DNA of 49,397 nt from a virus: IMG/VR virus record IMGVR_UViG_3300047462_000101, positions 1 to 49,397 of that record. One strand, 5' to 3'. The position numbers and the translations under genes were made by a program. Within the stretch, counting starts at the first letter, position 1. Each line of letters begins with the position of its first letter. Below the pieces are notes generated by a model. The model searched no databases and was not told the DNA's origin. It was given only the letters and a program-made list of their open reading frames with translations. Positions 7,979 to 15,727 of this stretch are shown here, in pieces.

Positions 7979-8832
7979 ATGCTGATATGACTTACATTAA
8001 GTTGGTTGGTGATATTATCAACTATGGAACAGAGAAAACAGATCGAACAGGAACAGGAACGATTAGTCTTCCATTTCAACAGATGCGATTTGATTTGACA
8101 GACAATAAGATCCCATTGCTAACAACAAAGAAGATGTTCACAAAGGGAATCATTCATGAGATTCTTTGGTACTTGATGGGTAGCACAAATATTAAATATC
8201 TAAACGAACATGGAATCCATATATGGGATTCGTGGGCAGATAAAAATGGTGAGTTGGGTCCCATTTACGGCGCAGCCTGGAGAGGATGGAATCAATATTA
8301 CGAATATGGTGAAACTTGGGACAATCCACCTCTCCCAACTTATGTTAAGGGTGAACCAATCGATCAGGTTGCTGAAGCGGTCCAGAAGCTTCGTACCAAT
8401 CCAACCGATCGCCGAATCATTATTAGCGCTTGGAATGTTGCTGACATTCCTAAGATGCGTCTCCCACCTTGTCATGCATTGTTCCAGTTCTGGAGCAATG
8501 GCAAGGGTGAGTTAAGCTGCCACCTCTACCAGCGTAGTTGTGATGTTGGGCTTGGCGTACCTTTCAATATCGTGCAGTATTCAATACTTACACATATGTT
8601 CGCACAGGTAACAGGACATACAGCGAAAGAGTTCGTGTGGACTGGTGGCGATGTTCACATATATAATAACCACAAGTCTGCTTTAATAAAGCAGATAATG
8701 TTAGACCCATATGAATCACCGACTCTGAAGTTGAATCCTGCAGTCAAGGAGATTGACGATTTCAAGTTTGAGGACTTTGAAATTGTAGGCTATCAACACC
8801 ACCCCGCGATTAAGATGGAGGTTAGTGTATAA
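7975..8832 (+). CDS. thyA: Thymidylate synthase (ThyA type)
   Basis: This 285-residue protein methylates dUMP to dTMP with methylene-tetrahydrofolate. The catalytic Cys is C166 in LPPCHALF. The double Arg (DRRIII, about 145-150), the RTGTGT folate/phosphate loop near residue 24 and QRSCDVGLGVPFN are intact. An insert near residues 106-135 is common in ThyA enzymes. The C-terminus reads IKMEVSV rather than the frequent IKM-A/P-V-A-V, a mild variation at the folate-capping end. The start overlaps the upstream gene and the stop overlaps the next start. The DHFR two genes later regenerates tetrahydrofolate from the dihydrofolate this enzyme makes. Confidence 0.97.
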   Translation: MNADMTYIKLVGDIINYGTEKTDRTGTGTISLPFQQMRFDLTDNKIPLLTTKKMFTKGIIHEILWYLMGSTNIKYLNEHGIHIWDSWADKNGELGPIYGAAWRGWNQYYEYGETWDNPPLPTYVKGEPIDQVAEAVQKLRTNPTDRRIIISAWNVADIPKMRLPPCHALFQFWSNGKGELSCHLYQRSCDVGLGVPFNIVQYSILTHMFAQVTGHTAKEFVWTGGDVHIYNNHKSALIKQIMLDPYESPTLKLNPAVKEIDDFKFEDFEIVGYQHHPAIKMEVSV

Positions 8833-9206
8833 TGGACAAGCCAACAGCCGAGTACAAACTCGAAAAGAAATCTGTAAACAACAAAGCAATATTCAATGAG
8901 GTCAATACGTTCATTGACGAAGGTATCCTAACAGGTGGAGTACTTTGGGGCAATGACATTCACCGCGAAAGTTTTGTTGAGATCGTAGGGGATTTCCTAG
9001 ATCAACTTATGGACGATAGTCGTATCGATCAGTGGAATGTTATTTGCGATCTTCGCAACAATTCAATCGCTTCAATGGACAAAGGCGTCTATGTAATGGA
9101 AGTACAGTACCGCCAGAAGAATTGTTTGAACACAACACGTTTGATATACACAATTTCTGATCTTCTAGTTAAGAACATTAAGGATCTAATCGATTTTGCT
9201 GTATGA
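8832..9206 (+). CDS. Hypothetical protein between thyA and the DHFR gene
   Basis: A 124-residue soluble protein that starts on the last base of the thyA stop and ends overlapping the DHFR start. The C-terminal half has a beta pattern (NVICDLRNNS, YVMEVQYRQKNCLNTTRLIY). I do not recognise the family. Its tight coupling suggests co-expression with dTMP synthesis genes rather than a proven shared function. Confidence 0.7.
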   Translation: MDKPTAEYKLEKKSVNNKAIFNEVNTFIDEGILTGGVLWGNDIHRESFVEIVGDFLDQLMDDSRIDQWNVICDLRNNSIASMDKGVYVMEVQYRQKNCLNTTRLIYTISDLLVKNIKDLIDFAV

Positions 9207-9736
9207 AGAAGATACTTCCAGAAATAGTTGTTGCTGTTGATTGCGAAGGTGGATTTGGCAAGGATGGTCAAATCCCATGGCACTTACCAGAGGATATGAA
9301 ACGATTCAAGGAATTGACGACAGGTCATGTCTGTGCAATGGGTCGTCATACATTCAACGATATGTTGGATATGAGAGTGAAGAGAGATGCAGAGAAAGGA
9401 ATCAATCTTCCTATCAATGAGATTCTTCCTGGACGTGATTGTTATGTGATTACTAAAAATCAAGATTACAAAACACCAGGTGCAACTCGTGTTAACAGTT
9501 TAGGTAATGTTCGAGATAAGATTAAAGAGGATTCCAAAAGACTATTTGTGATTGGTGGTCGAAGGATGTTTATTGAAGCACTATCATGGTGCGAGACAAT
9601 TCACATGACGGTAGTAAAGGGTGATAGGTATAATTGTGATACCTTCTTTCCTATACAGGTACTAAATAAAAAATTCGAAATTAAGTCAGGCGAAGAAACT
9701 GACAAAGCCTATTATGCTGTTTATAAACGCAAGTAA
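9203..9736 (+). CDS. Dihydrofolate reductase
   Basis: A 177-residue protein with the DHFR layout: VVAVDCEGGFGKDGQIPWHL at residues 9-28 (Met20-loop equivalent, ending in W-H-L-P-E-D with the catalytic acid), MGRHTFNDM (NADPH site) and VIGGRRMFIEAL (second cofactor loop). It reduces dihydrofolate with NADPH and so partners ThyA. An insert near residues 55-75 (KRDAEKGINLPINEI) separates the MGR helix from the next strand. In T4 the equivalent is frd, next to td, the same neighbourhood as here. Confidence 0.93.
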   Translation: MKKILPEIVVAVDCEGGFGKDGQIPWHLPEDMKRFKELTTGHVCAMGRHTFNDMLDMRVKRDAEKGINLPINEILPGRDCYVITKNQDYKTPGATRVNSLGNVRDKIKEDSKRLFVIGGRRMFIEALSWCETIHMTVVKGDRYNCDTFFPIQVLNKKFEIKSGEETDKAYYAVYKRK

Positions 9737-9748
9737 GGGGTATAAGAA

Positions 9749-9943
9749 ATGGCGAAGTTGTGCACTGCAGGAGTACGTGGTCCGTACTCGTATGTAATTT
9801 TAAATAACGTTAGCGACGTTGTTGTGGCAGTTAAGGAAGATGATAGAGAGATCATCACAACACATCTCGATATGGATGTAGCAGAAAGGTGGGTCGATAA
9901 ACATTTAGACTCACTAGTTGAAAGGAATTATGAAGTTGATTGA
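9749..9943 (+). CDS. Small hypothetical protein
   Basis: A 64-residue acidic protein with a start preceded by AAGGGG. No motif is recognised. Its 3' end overlaps the start of the Acb1-like gene by 14 bases, which supports coupled translation. Confidence 0.6.
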   Translation: MAKLCTAGVRGPYSYVILNNVSDVVVAVKEDDREIITTHLDMDVAERWVDKHLDSLVERNYEVD

Positions 9944-10424
9944 AATTGCTTCGCCACGAGGAACATACTTCGGGTTGAAGCCAACAAAAGAAACTGTAGC
10001 AGCAATGCGAGAGTTCATGGGAGATCATAGAATCCCAAATCCATTAGAGGATCACAAGCTACATGCAACGGTTGTCTATAGCCGAGCATTTGTTGGAGCT
10101 CGCCCTCTTGGTGAACTTGATCCAACCTGGAAAGGAAAGTTTACAGATTACGATATCTTTCAAACGAGTCCAAAGGTAGAAGAGAGTACTGGTGAATCAA
10201 GACGTTGTTTAGTAATGAAGTTTGATTGTCCTGAAATTCACGAACGTCATCATTACCTTCGTAAGCATCATGGTGCAACTCACGACTTTCCAAACTTTGA
10301 TCCGCACATGACAATGTCGTATGATGTTGGTGAATTTGATCATCAGAATTTACCAGAGTATGATGGTCCTCATGAATTTCATGAAGAATATTCTGAACCT
10401 CTTGACTTGAACTGGGTAAAATAA
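9930..10424 (+). CDS. 2H phosphoesterase, Acb1 (T4 57B)-like, candidate anti-CBASS nuclease
   Basis: A 164-residue protein with two H-x-T motifs, H45-A-T47 (KLHATVVYS) and H126-M-T128 (DPHMTMSYD), the signature of 2H phosphoesterases. The stretch GATHDFPNFDPHMTMSY and overall length resemble T4 gp57B, known as Acb1, which cleaves the cyclic oligonucleotide signals of CBASS immunity. ATG 9930 has AAAGGAA upstream and is preferred over the TTG at 9918. Assignment to Acb1 rather than another 2H group is from recalled motif spacing. Activity on cyclic nucleotides is inference. Confidence 0.72.
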   Translation: MKLIEIASPRGTYFGLKPTKETVAAMREFMGDHRIPNPLEDHKLHATVVYSRAFVGARPLGELDPTWKGKFTDYDIFQTSPKVEESTGESRRCLVMKFDCPEIHERHHYLRKHHGATHDFPNFDPHMTMSYDVGEFDHQNLPEYDGPHEFHEEYSEPLDLNWVK

Positions 10425-10463
10425 AGGTCTTGACATTACGGTCTCAGTATTTTTAACGAAGAG

Positions 10464-10494
10464 TTGACCAAGTTTACTGGGTAGTGTATAAATA
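10464..10494 (+). promoter_or_regulatory. Promoter of the tmRNA gene (sigma70-type plus perfect late box)
   Basis: TTGACC (10464-10469), 17-base spacer, then TATAAATA (10487-10494). The same bases serve as a good -10 element and as a perfect T4 late promoter box, so the tmRNA could be made both by host sigma and by a late phage sigma. Transcription would begin near 10500. Confidence 0.7.
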
Positions 10495-10563
10495 CGCCCA
10501 TGGTTGTATATCTGTTGAACTGACAGAATGATGGACCCGGTTTCGATACCGGCATCTCCACCA

Positions 10564-10607
10564 AATACAGTTACCAGCATGATCGTTTCATAACTGGTAA
10601 CTACTGA
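10564..10607 (+). ncRNA. Intervening segment of the permuted tmRNA precursor
   Basis: This lies between the encoded CCA and the 5' G of the coding piece. It contains a perfect 9-bp hairpin, AGTTACCAG (10569-10577) with CTGGTAACT (10594-10602). In known two-piece tmRNAs the corresponding segment is removed by processing. The hairpin sits where RNase P and 3'-processing enzymes would cut. Confidence 0.75.
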
Positions 10608-10690
10608 GGGGATGATAGGATTTCGACACATTAGATAGGAACAACGGCAACACGTCAGGTGATCGACGTTAATGAAACAAAACTATAAAC

Positions 10691-10738
10691 GCAGCAAACG
10701 ATGCTATGTTTGATCAGGATTTTGCACTAGCTGCTTAA
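10691..10738 (+). other. tmRNA tag reading frame (A)ANDAMFDQDFALAA
   Basis: GCA GCA AAC GAT ... GCA CTA GCT GCT TAA. The start AND and the end ALAA match the conserved ends of bacterial SsrA tags; the terminal ALAA is the kind of signal recognised by ClpXP. Whether the resume codon is the GCA at 10691 or 10694 cannot be fixed from sequence. Confidence 0.85.
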
Positions 10739-10780
10739 TCTCTGAACGGAGTAGAGACCACTTGTCAACAGAACGGTCAG

Positions 10781-10819
10781 AAAAGGCGAACCCCTTAAAA
10801 AGGTTCGCCTTTTTCTTTT
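10781..10819 (+). terminator. Rho-independent terminator of the tmRNA gene
   Basis: AAAAGGCGAACC (10781-10792) pairs with GGTTCGCCTTTT (10802-10813), followed by TTCTTTT. A 12-bp perfect stem. It separates the tmRNA from the ClpP-like gene, which must be read through or have its own promoter. Confidence 0.92.
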
Positions 10820-10879
10820 GGTCTTTAAAAATCATTCCACTAAATAGTTCGTTGAAAAATAAACAATTAAAGGATCGAA

Positions 10880-11467
10880 ATGGTTAATGATAAGCCAAAA
10901 AAGCTCGATGATGATACCGATAGACCTTACGCCCATTACGAACAAACAATTACCCGCAGAGTACTTCACTATTATTTAAGTTGTGCAATCGAGCAGCCAT
11001 CTGAATATATTGAAATGATTCATCGCATACAGACTGCAACTGCTGATGAGATTGTCTACGTTCACTTGAACACTCCAGGTGGACAATTGGATACTGGTGC
11101 TCAAATTATTAATGCAATGCAGTCTACACAAGCTCACGTAATTGTTAGCATTGAAGCAAATTGCCATTCACTTGGCACATTAATCTTCTTAGCTGCAGAT
11201 GAGTTTATTGTTCACGACAACTGCTTAATGATGATCCATAACTACAGTGGTGGTATATGGGGTAAGGGTAATGAACAACAATCCCAACTCGAAGGTCAAA
11301 TGAAATGGTTCAACACATTGGCAAAGAGGTTGTACATTCCTTTTCTATCTGCTGATGAGTTTGACCGTGTAGTTCGTGGCGAGGACTTATGGTTGCAGTC
11401 TGACGATATCCGCAAACGACTTGAGAAAATGGTTAAGATTAAAAAGAAGAACGTTGAAAAGAAGTAA
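10880..11467 (+). CDS. clpP: ClpP-like serine protease
   Basis: A 195-residue protein, the usual ClpP length. The catalytic triad can be placed: S97 in NCHSLGTLIF, H120 in MMIHNYSGG, and D169 in GEDLWLQS, close to E. coli mature numbering (97, 122, 171). NTPGGQLDTG (residues 64-73) is the usual oxyanion and substrate-strand region. The Ser context is C-H-S-L-G instead of the common A-A-S-M-G or A-M-S-M-G. The C-terminus is Lys-rich. The start is preceded by AAAGGA. ClpP forms a barrel fed by ClpX or ClpA; no Clp ATPase gene is in the window, so it would have to use the host unfoldase or act in another way, for instance as a prohead protease. Its place right after the tmRNA suggests a link to degradation of tagged proteins. 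Confidence 0.85.
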   Translation: MVNDKPKKLDDDTDRPYAHYEQTITRRVLHYYLSCAIEQPSEYIEMIHRIQTATADEIVYVHLNTPGGQLDTGAQIINAMQSTQAHVIVSIEANCHSLGTLIFLAADEFIVHDNCLMMIHNYSGGIWGKGNEQQSQLEGQMKWFNTLAKRLYIPFLSADEFDRVVRGEDLWLQSDDIRKRLEKMVKIKKKNVEKK

Positions 11468-11482
11468 GGGTTTACTTATGGT

Positions 11483-12556
11483 ATGGACATGGACGTCCTC
11501 CCACTCGAACAAATAATTCGCCAATACATTCCTCTTCCGCACGTAGCTTCAGGAACAGGTTGGTATCAAGTCCTTTGCAAAGTATGCAACGACTCAGGCA
11601 GAAAGGGTCCTCGAGCTGGATTTAAATTTGATAGTAATCAAGTTGTCGGCTACCATTGTTTCAATTGTGGACACAAAGCAAAATACGATCCTGCTACGAA
11701 TCGAAGCCTATCAAAGGCGATGACAGAAATCCTAACAAGCTTCAATGTTCCAAAGGATGAAGTTGATAAGCTAAAACTTGAAGCTTTCAAACCACGAGAT
11801 TTGATTATTAATACACCAACTCAATCTATCATTCAGCAGATTGAGCCAATGGTAGTTCCACTCCCTTCTCACTTCTATCCGTTATCAGAAGCAAGTCCAA
11901 ATGACGTTTGGGGTCAGATTGCCTTGGACTATTTGGAATATGATAGAGGCATTGACCCTAAATCTCATCCATTCTATTTGGCTCATAAAACTGGTGATCC
12001 GAAGCTAGATCGTTGGTTTGGCAGGGTTATTATTCCAATCTATAAAGATGACAACCTGATCTTCTATATAGGGCGTGATTTAACAGGGAAAAAACAAAAG
12101 AAGTATCTATCTCCTTCATATTCAAAGGAAAAAATAATTTATGGTTTTCACGAGTTATATCGTGAAACAGAAGAACCACTATACATAGTAGAAGGGTGGT
12201 TCGATGCATTCGTGATAAATGGAGTTGCAATTTTAGGCAACGAGATCTCTGAAGCACAAACTACTTGGCTTAACAAATCATACAGAAAGAAAGTTTATAT
12301 TCCAGATAGGTTTGGTGATGGATGGGTTGCTGCTGAACATGCGTTAAAAAAAGGTTGGTCAGTATCAACTCCTGAAATAGGAAATTGTAAGGATATAAAT
12401 GAAGCCGTACTAAAATATGGCAAACTTTATGTAATGAAGTCCATTGCAGAAAACATTGCAGAGGGCTTCACAGCTCAAGCAAGGCTTGGAGTTTATTGCA
12501 AGTATGACTCAACTAACAAGGATCGCAGCAAGAAGAAAAATCAAGGCTCACCTTAA
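11483..12556 (+). CDS. DNA primase (T4 gp61-like, zinc finger plus TOPRIM)
   Basis: A 357-residue protein. A zinc-binding site C32-x2-C35...C59-x2-C62 lies at the N-terminus (LCKVCNDSG, HCFNCGHK), as in primases. A TOPRIM-like core follows: PLYIVEGWFDAFVINGVAILG near residues 232-252, with the conserved Glu in VEGWFD. It makes RNA primers on the lagging strand and would work with the DnaB-like helicase encoded further on. The ATG at 11483 is preceded by AAGGG at slightly long spacing; ATG 11489 is an alternative. Its 3' end overlaps the SprT-like gene. Confidence 0.85.
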   Translation: MDMDVLPLEQIIRQYIPLPHVASGTGWYQVLCKVCNDSGRKGPRAGFKFDSNQVVGYHCFNCGHKAKYDPATNRSLSKAMTEILTSFNVPKDEVDKLKLEAFKPRDLIINTPTQSIIQQIEPMVVPLPSHFYPLSEASPNDVWGQIALDYLEYDRGIDPKSHPFYLAHKTGDPKLDRWFGRVIIPIYKDDNLIFYIGRDLTGKKQKKYLSPSYSKEKIIYGFHELYRETEEPLYIVEGWFDAFVINGVAILGNEISEAQTTWLNKSYRKKVYIPDRFGDGWVAAEHALKKGWSVSTPEIGNCKDINEAVLKYGKLYVMKSIAENIAEGFTAQARLGVYCKYDSTNKDRSKKKNQGSP

Positions 12557-12911
12557 GCGTAGAGGTCATGTTTCTGACTTTAAAGTTTCTCCTGTGTTAG
12601 TTATGCGTTGGTGGAATCTGTTGAATAATGCTCTATTTGATGGTAAGCTAATTCCACCTAAAAAGATTATAGTTAAAAAGTTTCGTGATGATTTGGGTCG
12701 TTGTCAACCATTAAGCAAAAAGGGACATGTTATTCTTGGTATCTGTAGTGAGTTTTATGATAGGGCACAATTTATCAGTATCCTTGCTCATGAAATGATT
12801 CACCAGTATCAATGGACATTCGTTGGCGAAATGACGCATGGTAAATCTTTTTGGGAGTGGAAAGAACCACTTAAAACAATATTGGATCTACCTCTACACG
12901 TATCATATTGA
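12504..12911 (+). CDS. SprT-like zinc metalloprotease
   Basis: A 135-residue protein with the zincin motif H96-E-M-I-H100 (LAHEMIHQYQ) and a downstream His in THGKSFWEW (H112) as probable third ligand. The surrounding pattern (WNLLNNALFDGKL...P) is typical of SprT-like domains. Cellular relatives such as Spartan cut proteins cross-linked to DNA. The frame can be opened from a TTG at 12444, but the ATG at 12504, with GGAG at 12488, is the better start. It overlaps the primase gene by 53 bases. A role in clearing DNA-protein cross-links or in host protein turnover is inference. Confidence 0.85.
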   Translation: MTQLTRIAARRKIKAHLKRRGHVSDFKVSPVLVMRWWNLLNNALFDGKLIPPKKIIVKKFRDDLGRCQPLSKKGHVILGICSEFYDRAQFISILAHEMIHQYQWTFVGEMTHGKSFWEWKEPLKTILDLPLHVSY

Positions 12912-12922
12912 GATATACCATA

Positions 12923-13102
12923 ATGAAAATACATTTAACAGATCGCGATCTTACTCGCGTTCGCGACGATATCATTGGTATGCAACAATGGGTTGCATCG
13001 AATGAGCCAGATTCAAAAGATCCTACGATTCGTGAGTTGGTAAATAATCTCTTTCGAACTCGATGTTCAGTTGAAAGGTTAATGCTTGAGAAGAAAGATT
13101 AG
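12923..13102 (+). CDS. Small hypothetical protein
   Basis: A 59-residue, highly charged, probably helical protein starting at ATG 12923. An in-frame TTG at 12908 is less likely. No motif is recognised. It lies between the SprT-like gene and the large topoisomerase subunit gene in the same direction. Confidence 0.55.
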   Translation: MKIHLTDRDLTRVRDDIIGMQQWVASNEPDSKDPTIRELVNNLFRTRCSVERLMLEKKD

Positions 13103-13109
13103 ATAACAT

Positions 13110-14984
13110 ATGGCAAAGAAATCAGATTATACTGCTGAGGATATTAAAGTCCTTAGTGAAAGGGACCATGTTAGATTACGAACACAGGTCTACTTCGGCA
13201 ACATGTCGAAGACAACATATCCAGTTCCAATTTTTCTAAACGATAAACTTGAAATTAAAAACTTCGAATTTGTTCCTGCTGTCTATAAAGCAGTAGGAGA
13301 GATTATTGATAACTCAATAGACGAATTTGTTAAGATAAATATTCCTAACAAGCTTCTATCAATAGAAGCAAATACAGTGCTTGGGACATACACGATCTCA
13401 GATAATGGTCGAGGTGTACCAATCGATATGCACTCTATTGGCAAATATACTCCAGAGGTTGCATTCGGATCTTTACGATCAGGAAGAAATTTCTCTGATG
13501 GTAAAGAGGCAGGAGTTAAAGGTCAGAATGGTGTTGGATCTGCTTGCACAAACTATTGTTCAGTTGAATTCTCTTTAGATATCCATCGTGATGGCAAGCG
13601 CTACCGTCAGACATTTTCAGACGGTGCCAATCAAATTTCGAAGCCAAGCATTCGTGCTGGTTCCGATCAGACTGGAACAAGTGTTTCTTTTCAACTTGAC
13701 AGTCGAGTATTTGTAGATCCAACTCTACCTGATGACCTCTTGCATAATCAGGCAATTGAAATTGCACTAACCAATCCTGGACTTGCTGTTGAGTACAATG
13801 GCAACAAATATAAGTTCAAGAAAGGATTTGAGGACATTGTTAAGAAGTTATCAAATAGCTACTTTAAATTTGAACAAGATGGTATTGAGTTCTATGTTAT
13901 CTTCGACATCAGTACAAGTTTGGATGAGACAATCTTCTCGTGGGTCAATAGTTCTTTGCTATTTGATGGTGGACTTTGTAATACGCAATTTTTAAATTCA
14001 TTCTACGATCACGTAATTGAGCATCTTGCAAGTCAAGCTAAAAAGGCTAAATGTGAGATAACAAAGAACGATGTTCGAGATCATTTGTTTGTATTGGGGA
14101 ATTTAAAAATTTCAGACCCTCAATACGATGCACAGAGTAAGACAAGATTAACTGGTCCTAACCTTCGTAATGAAATAAGTACGATGCTTGATAACCAGTG
14201 GAAGGAATTCTCTAAGAAGAATAAGGATTGGTTGCAAGTTGTATTTGAACGTGCGATGATTCGTCATCACGTTCAAGCAGATAAGGAAGCAATTAAGGAT
14301 CACAAAAAGAACCTTAAGAAGAAGGTCGATGGTCTTATTGATGCTACGAGCACAAATAGATTCGAAACTTGCCTATTGATAACCGAAGGTGATTCTGCTG
14401 CAAGGAAAATTACTGAAGCAAGAAATCCAAAAACAATTGCTTCCTTACCATTAAGTGGTAAAGTGAACAATGTTTACGGAACAACTGTTGCACAATTACT
14501 TAACATGGGAAAGATGACAGATATGTTATCTGCTATTGGATTAATACCTGGACATAAAGCACTTCGAAGTGAATTGAATTATGGAAAGGTAATTATATCT
14601 GTTGATGCAGACGAAGATGGTAAAGATATTTTTACATTACTTATTAATCTATTCTATTCATTTTGGCCTGAATTATTCAGCAAAGATTATGAACCATTTA
14701 TCTATAAAATGGTTGCGCCGAATGTCGTTGCTTCCAAAAATGGTAAGCGCATACATTTCACAACTCGTTCTGACTTTGAAAAGCAGAAAGAGAAATACAA
14801 GGGTTATACTATCGAGTATATGAAAGGACTTGGTAGTATGGATGAAGAAGATTGGAAGCTTGTTATAGCTGGTTTAGATCAGTACAGCATTCCAATCATA
14901 GATGATGGAAAAATTACGGAGACCCTCCAGTTGCTGTTTAGCAATGACACGGAGGCAAGAAAGGAATGGCTACAAAAAACATAA
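13110..14984 (+). CDS. Type II DNA topoisomerase, large (ATPase/TOPRIM) subunit, gp39/60-like
   Basis: A 624-residue GyrB/ParE-type protein. The GHKL ATPase motifs are EIIDNSIDEF (near residue 64), DNGRGVPIDM, and KGQNGVGSACTN (ATP lid). The TOPRIM motifs are LITEGDSAARKI (near residue 424) and SVDADEDGKD. In T4 these parts are split between gp39 and gp60; here a single chain covers both, as in many T4 relatives. It pairs with the medium subunit gene 1.6 kb downstream to form the phage topoisomerase that relieves supercoiling in replication. Confidence 0.94.
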   Translation: MAKKSDYTAEDIKVLSERDHVRLRTQVYFGNMSKTTYPVPIFLNDKLEIKNFEFVPAVYKAVGEIIDNSIDEFVKINIPNKLLSIEANTVLGTYTISDNGRGVPIDMHSIGKYTPEVAFGSLRSGRNFSDGKEAGVKGQNGVGSACTNYCSVEFSLDIHRDGKRYRQTFSDGANQISKPSIRAGSDQTGTSVSFQLDSRVFVDPTLPDDLLHNQAIEIALTNPGLAVEYNGNKYKFKKGFEDIVKKLSNSYFKFEQDGIEFYVIFDISTSLDETIFSWVNSSLLFDGGLCNTQFLNSFYDHVIEHLASQAKKAKCEITKNDVRDHLFVLGNLKISDPQYDAQSKTRLTGPNLRNEISTMLDNQWKEFSKKNKDWLQVVFERAMIRHHVQADKEAIKDHKKNLKKKVDGLIDATSTNRFETCLLITEGDSAARKITEARNPKTIASLPLSGKVNNVYGTTVAQLLNMGKMTDMLSAIGLIPGHKALRSELNYGKVIISVDADEDGKDIFTLLINLFYSFWPELFSKDYEPFIYKMVAPNVVASKNGKRIHFTTRSDFEKQKEKYKGYTIEYMKGLGSMDEEDWKLVIAGLDQYSIPIIDDGKITETLQLLFSNDTEARKEWLQKT

Positions 14985-15727
14985 AACCATTTAGTAAAGA
15001 ACTAAATGTTGAACTACGAACAATGTATCTCAAATCACTACAACATCCAGTGTCGTATGATAATGGATTAACTATACGTCCACGAGTGAGGCATTATAAG
15101 CTATGGGAAGCAATTCCTAAGGCTGGAAATATTCGAGACATTATTGCAGAAGGCAAGAAGATTTGGGTGTGGAGTGATTTACACTTTGGTCACAACAATA
15201 TCATTAAGTTTAGCAATCGTCCATATCCAGATATTGATACGATGAACGAAATGTTCATCAAGACGTTTAACGATATGGTAGGTCCAGATGATATCTCAAT
15301 TTGGGTAGGTGATATTTCATTTAAAGGTGCAGAAGAATCTAAACGAATCGTTCGACGAATGAACGGATACAAAATCCTCGTTGTTGGTAATCACGACTTT
15401 GAAAAGAAGAAAGGAATTAAGCCACTTGCGATGGATGAAGTACACATCGTCTATAATCTTGAGATGAGTGAATCGAAAATCGCATTTACTCACTATCCAA
15501 TGGATAACCTTCCTGAAGGATGGGTTGGAGTTCACGGCCACGTTCATATTGGAGGACACCATGCAGACGAAGTTAAAAGCACCACTCACATTAATGTCAA
15601 TTGTGAATTTTGGGATTACAAACCAATTCCATTAGAAGTTATCTATGATAAAGTTGTTGAGTTTGAACAACTCAACAAAGCAGGTAAAGGTAAACGTGCG
15701 GAGATTGATTATACAGAATACGATTAA
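14966..15727 (+). CDS. Calcineurin-like metallophosphoesterase
   Basis: A 253-residue protein whose ATG overlaps the topoisomerase gene by 19 bases, with GGAGG and AAAGGA upstream. The metal ligands appear in order: D71-L-H73 in WSDLHFGHNN, GDISF, GNHDFE, H in FTHYP, and GHVHIGG. This is the compact phosphoesterase pattern seen in YfcE-like and phage enzymes. The N-terminal 60 residues lie outside the catalytic core. Substrate is unknown; a nucleotide or nucleic acid phosphate is likely. The stop overlaps that of the antisense homing endonuclease. Confidence 0.9.
   Translation: MATKNIKPFSKELNVELRTMYLKSLQHPVSYDNGLTIRPRVRHYKLWEAIPKAGNIRDIIAEGKKIWVWSDLHFGHNNIIKFSNRPYPDIDTMNEMFIKTFNDMVGPDDISIWVGDISFKGAEESKRIVRRMNGYKILVVGNHDFEKKKGIKPLAMDEVHIVYNLEMSESKIAFTHYPMDNLPEGWVGVHGHVHIGGHHADEVKSTTHINVNCEFWDYKPIPLEVIYDKVVEFEQLNKAGKGKRAEIDYTEYD

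Larger units (their letters stand above)
10500..10780 (+). ncRNA. ssrA: Circularly permuted (two-piece) tmRNA
   Basis: The 3' half of a tmRNA comes first and its 5' half second. The acceptor piece (about 10500-10563) holds a GGAC linker, a T-arm (CCGGT/ACCGG around TTCGAT) and an encoded CATCTCC-A-CCA end. After a spacer, the coding piece starts at 10608 with GGGGATG, which pairs with CATCTCC (one G-U), then the TTTCGACA D-region. Further support: possible P2 pairs (CATT 10629-10632 with AATG 10527-10530; CAACGG 10642-10647 with CTGTTG 10512-10517), a PK1-like hairpin ACGTC/GACGT (10652-10669), the tag frame, and a post-tag hairpin TCTCT/AGAGA (10739-10757). Permuted tmRNAs are known from alphaproteobacteria, some betaproteobacteria and cyanobacteria. 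The 5' end of the acceptor piece and the 3' end of the coding piece are estimates. The RNA rescues stalled ribosomes and tags their products. Confidence 0.88.

Noticed and set aside
8832-9206. A fused or split part of thymidylate synthase or DHFR
   Set aside because: Both neighbours are full length with complete motifs, and this protein resembles neither.
10534-10563. A tRNA gene ending in CCA
   Set aside because: Only a T-arm and acceptor 3' strand are present; no anticodon arm precedes them. The matching 5' acceptor strand is downstream, which fits a permuted tmRNA instead.
12030-12257. - strand frame inside the primase gene
   Set aside because: No ribosome binding site or recognisable protein, and it lies fully within a well supported gene.
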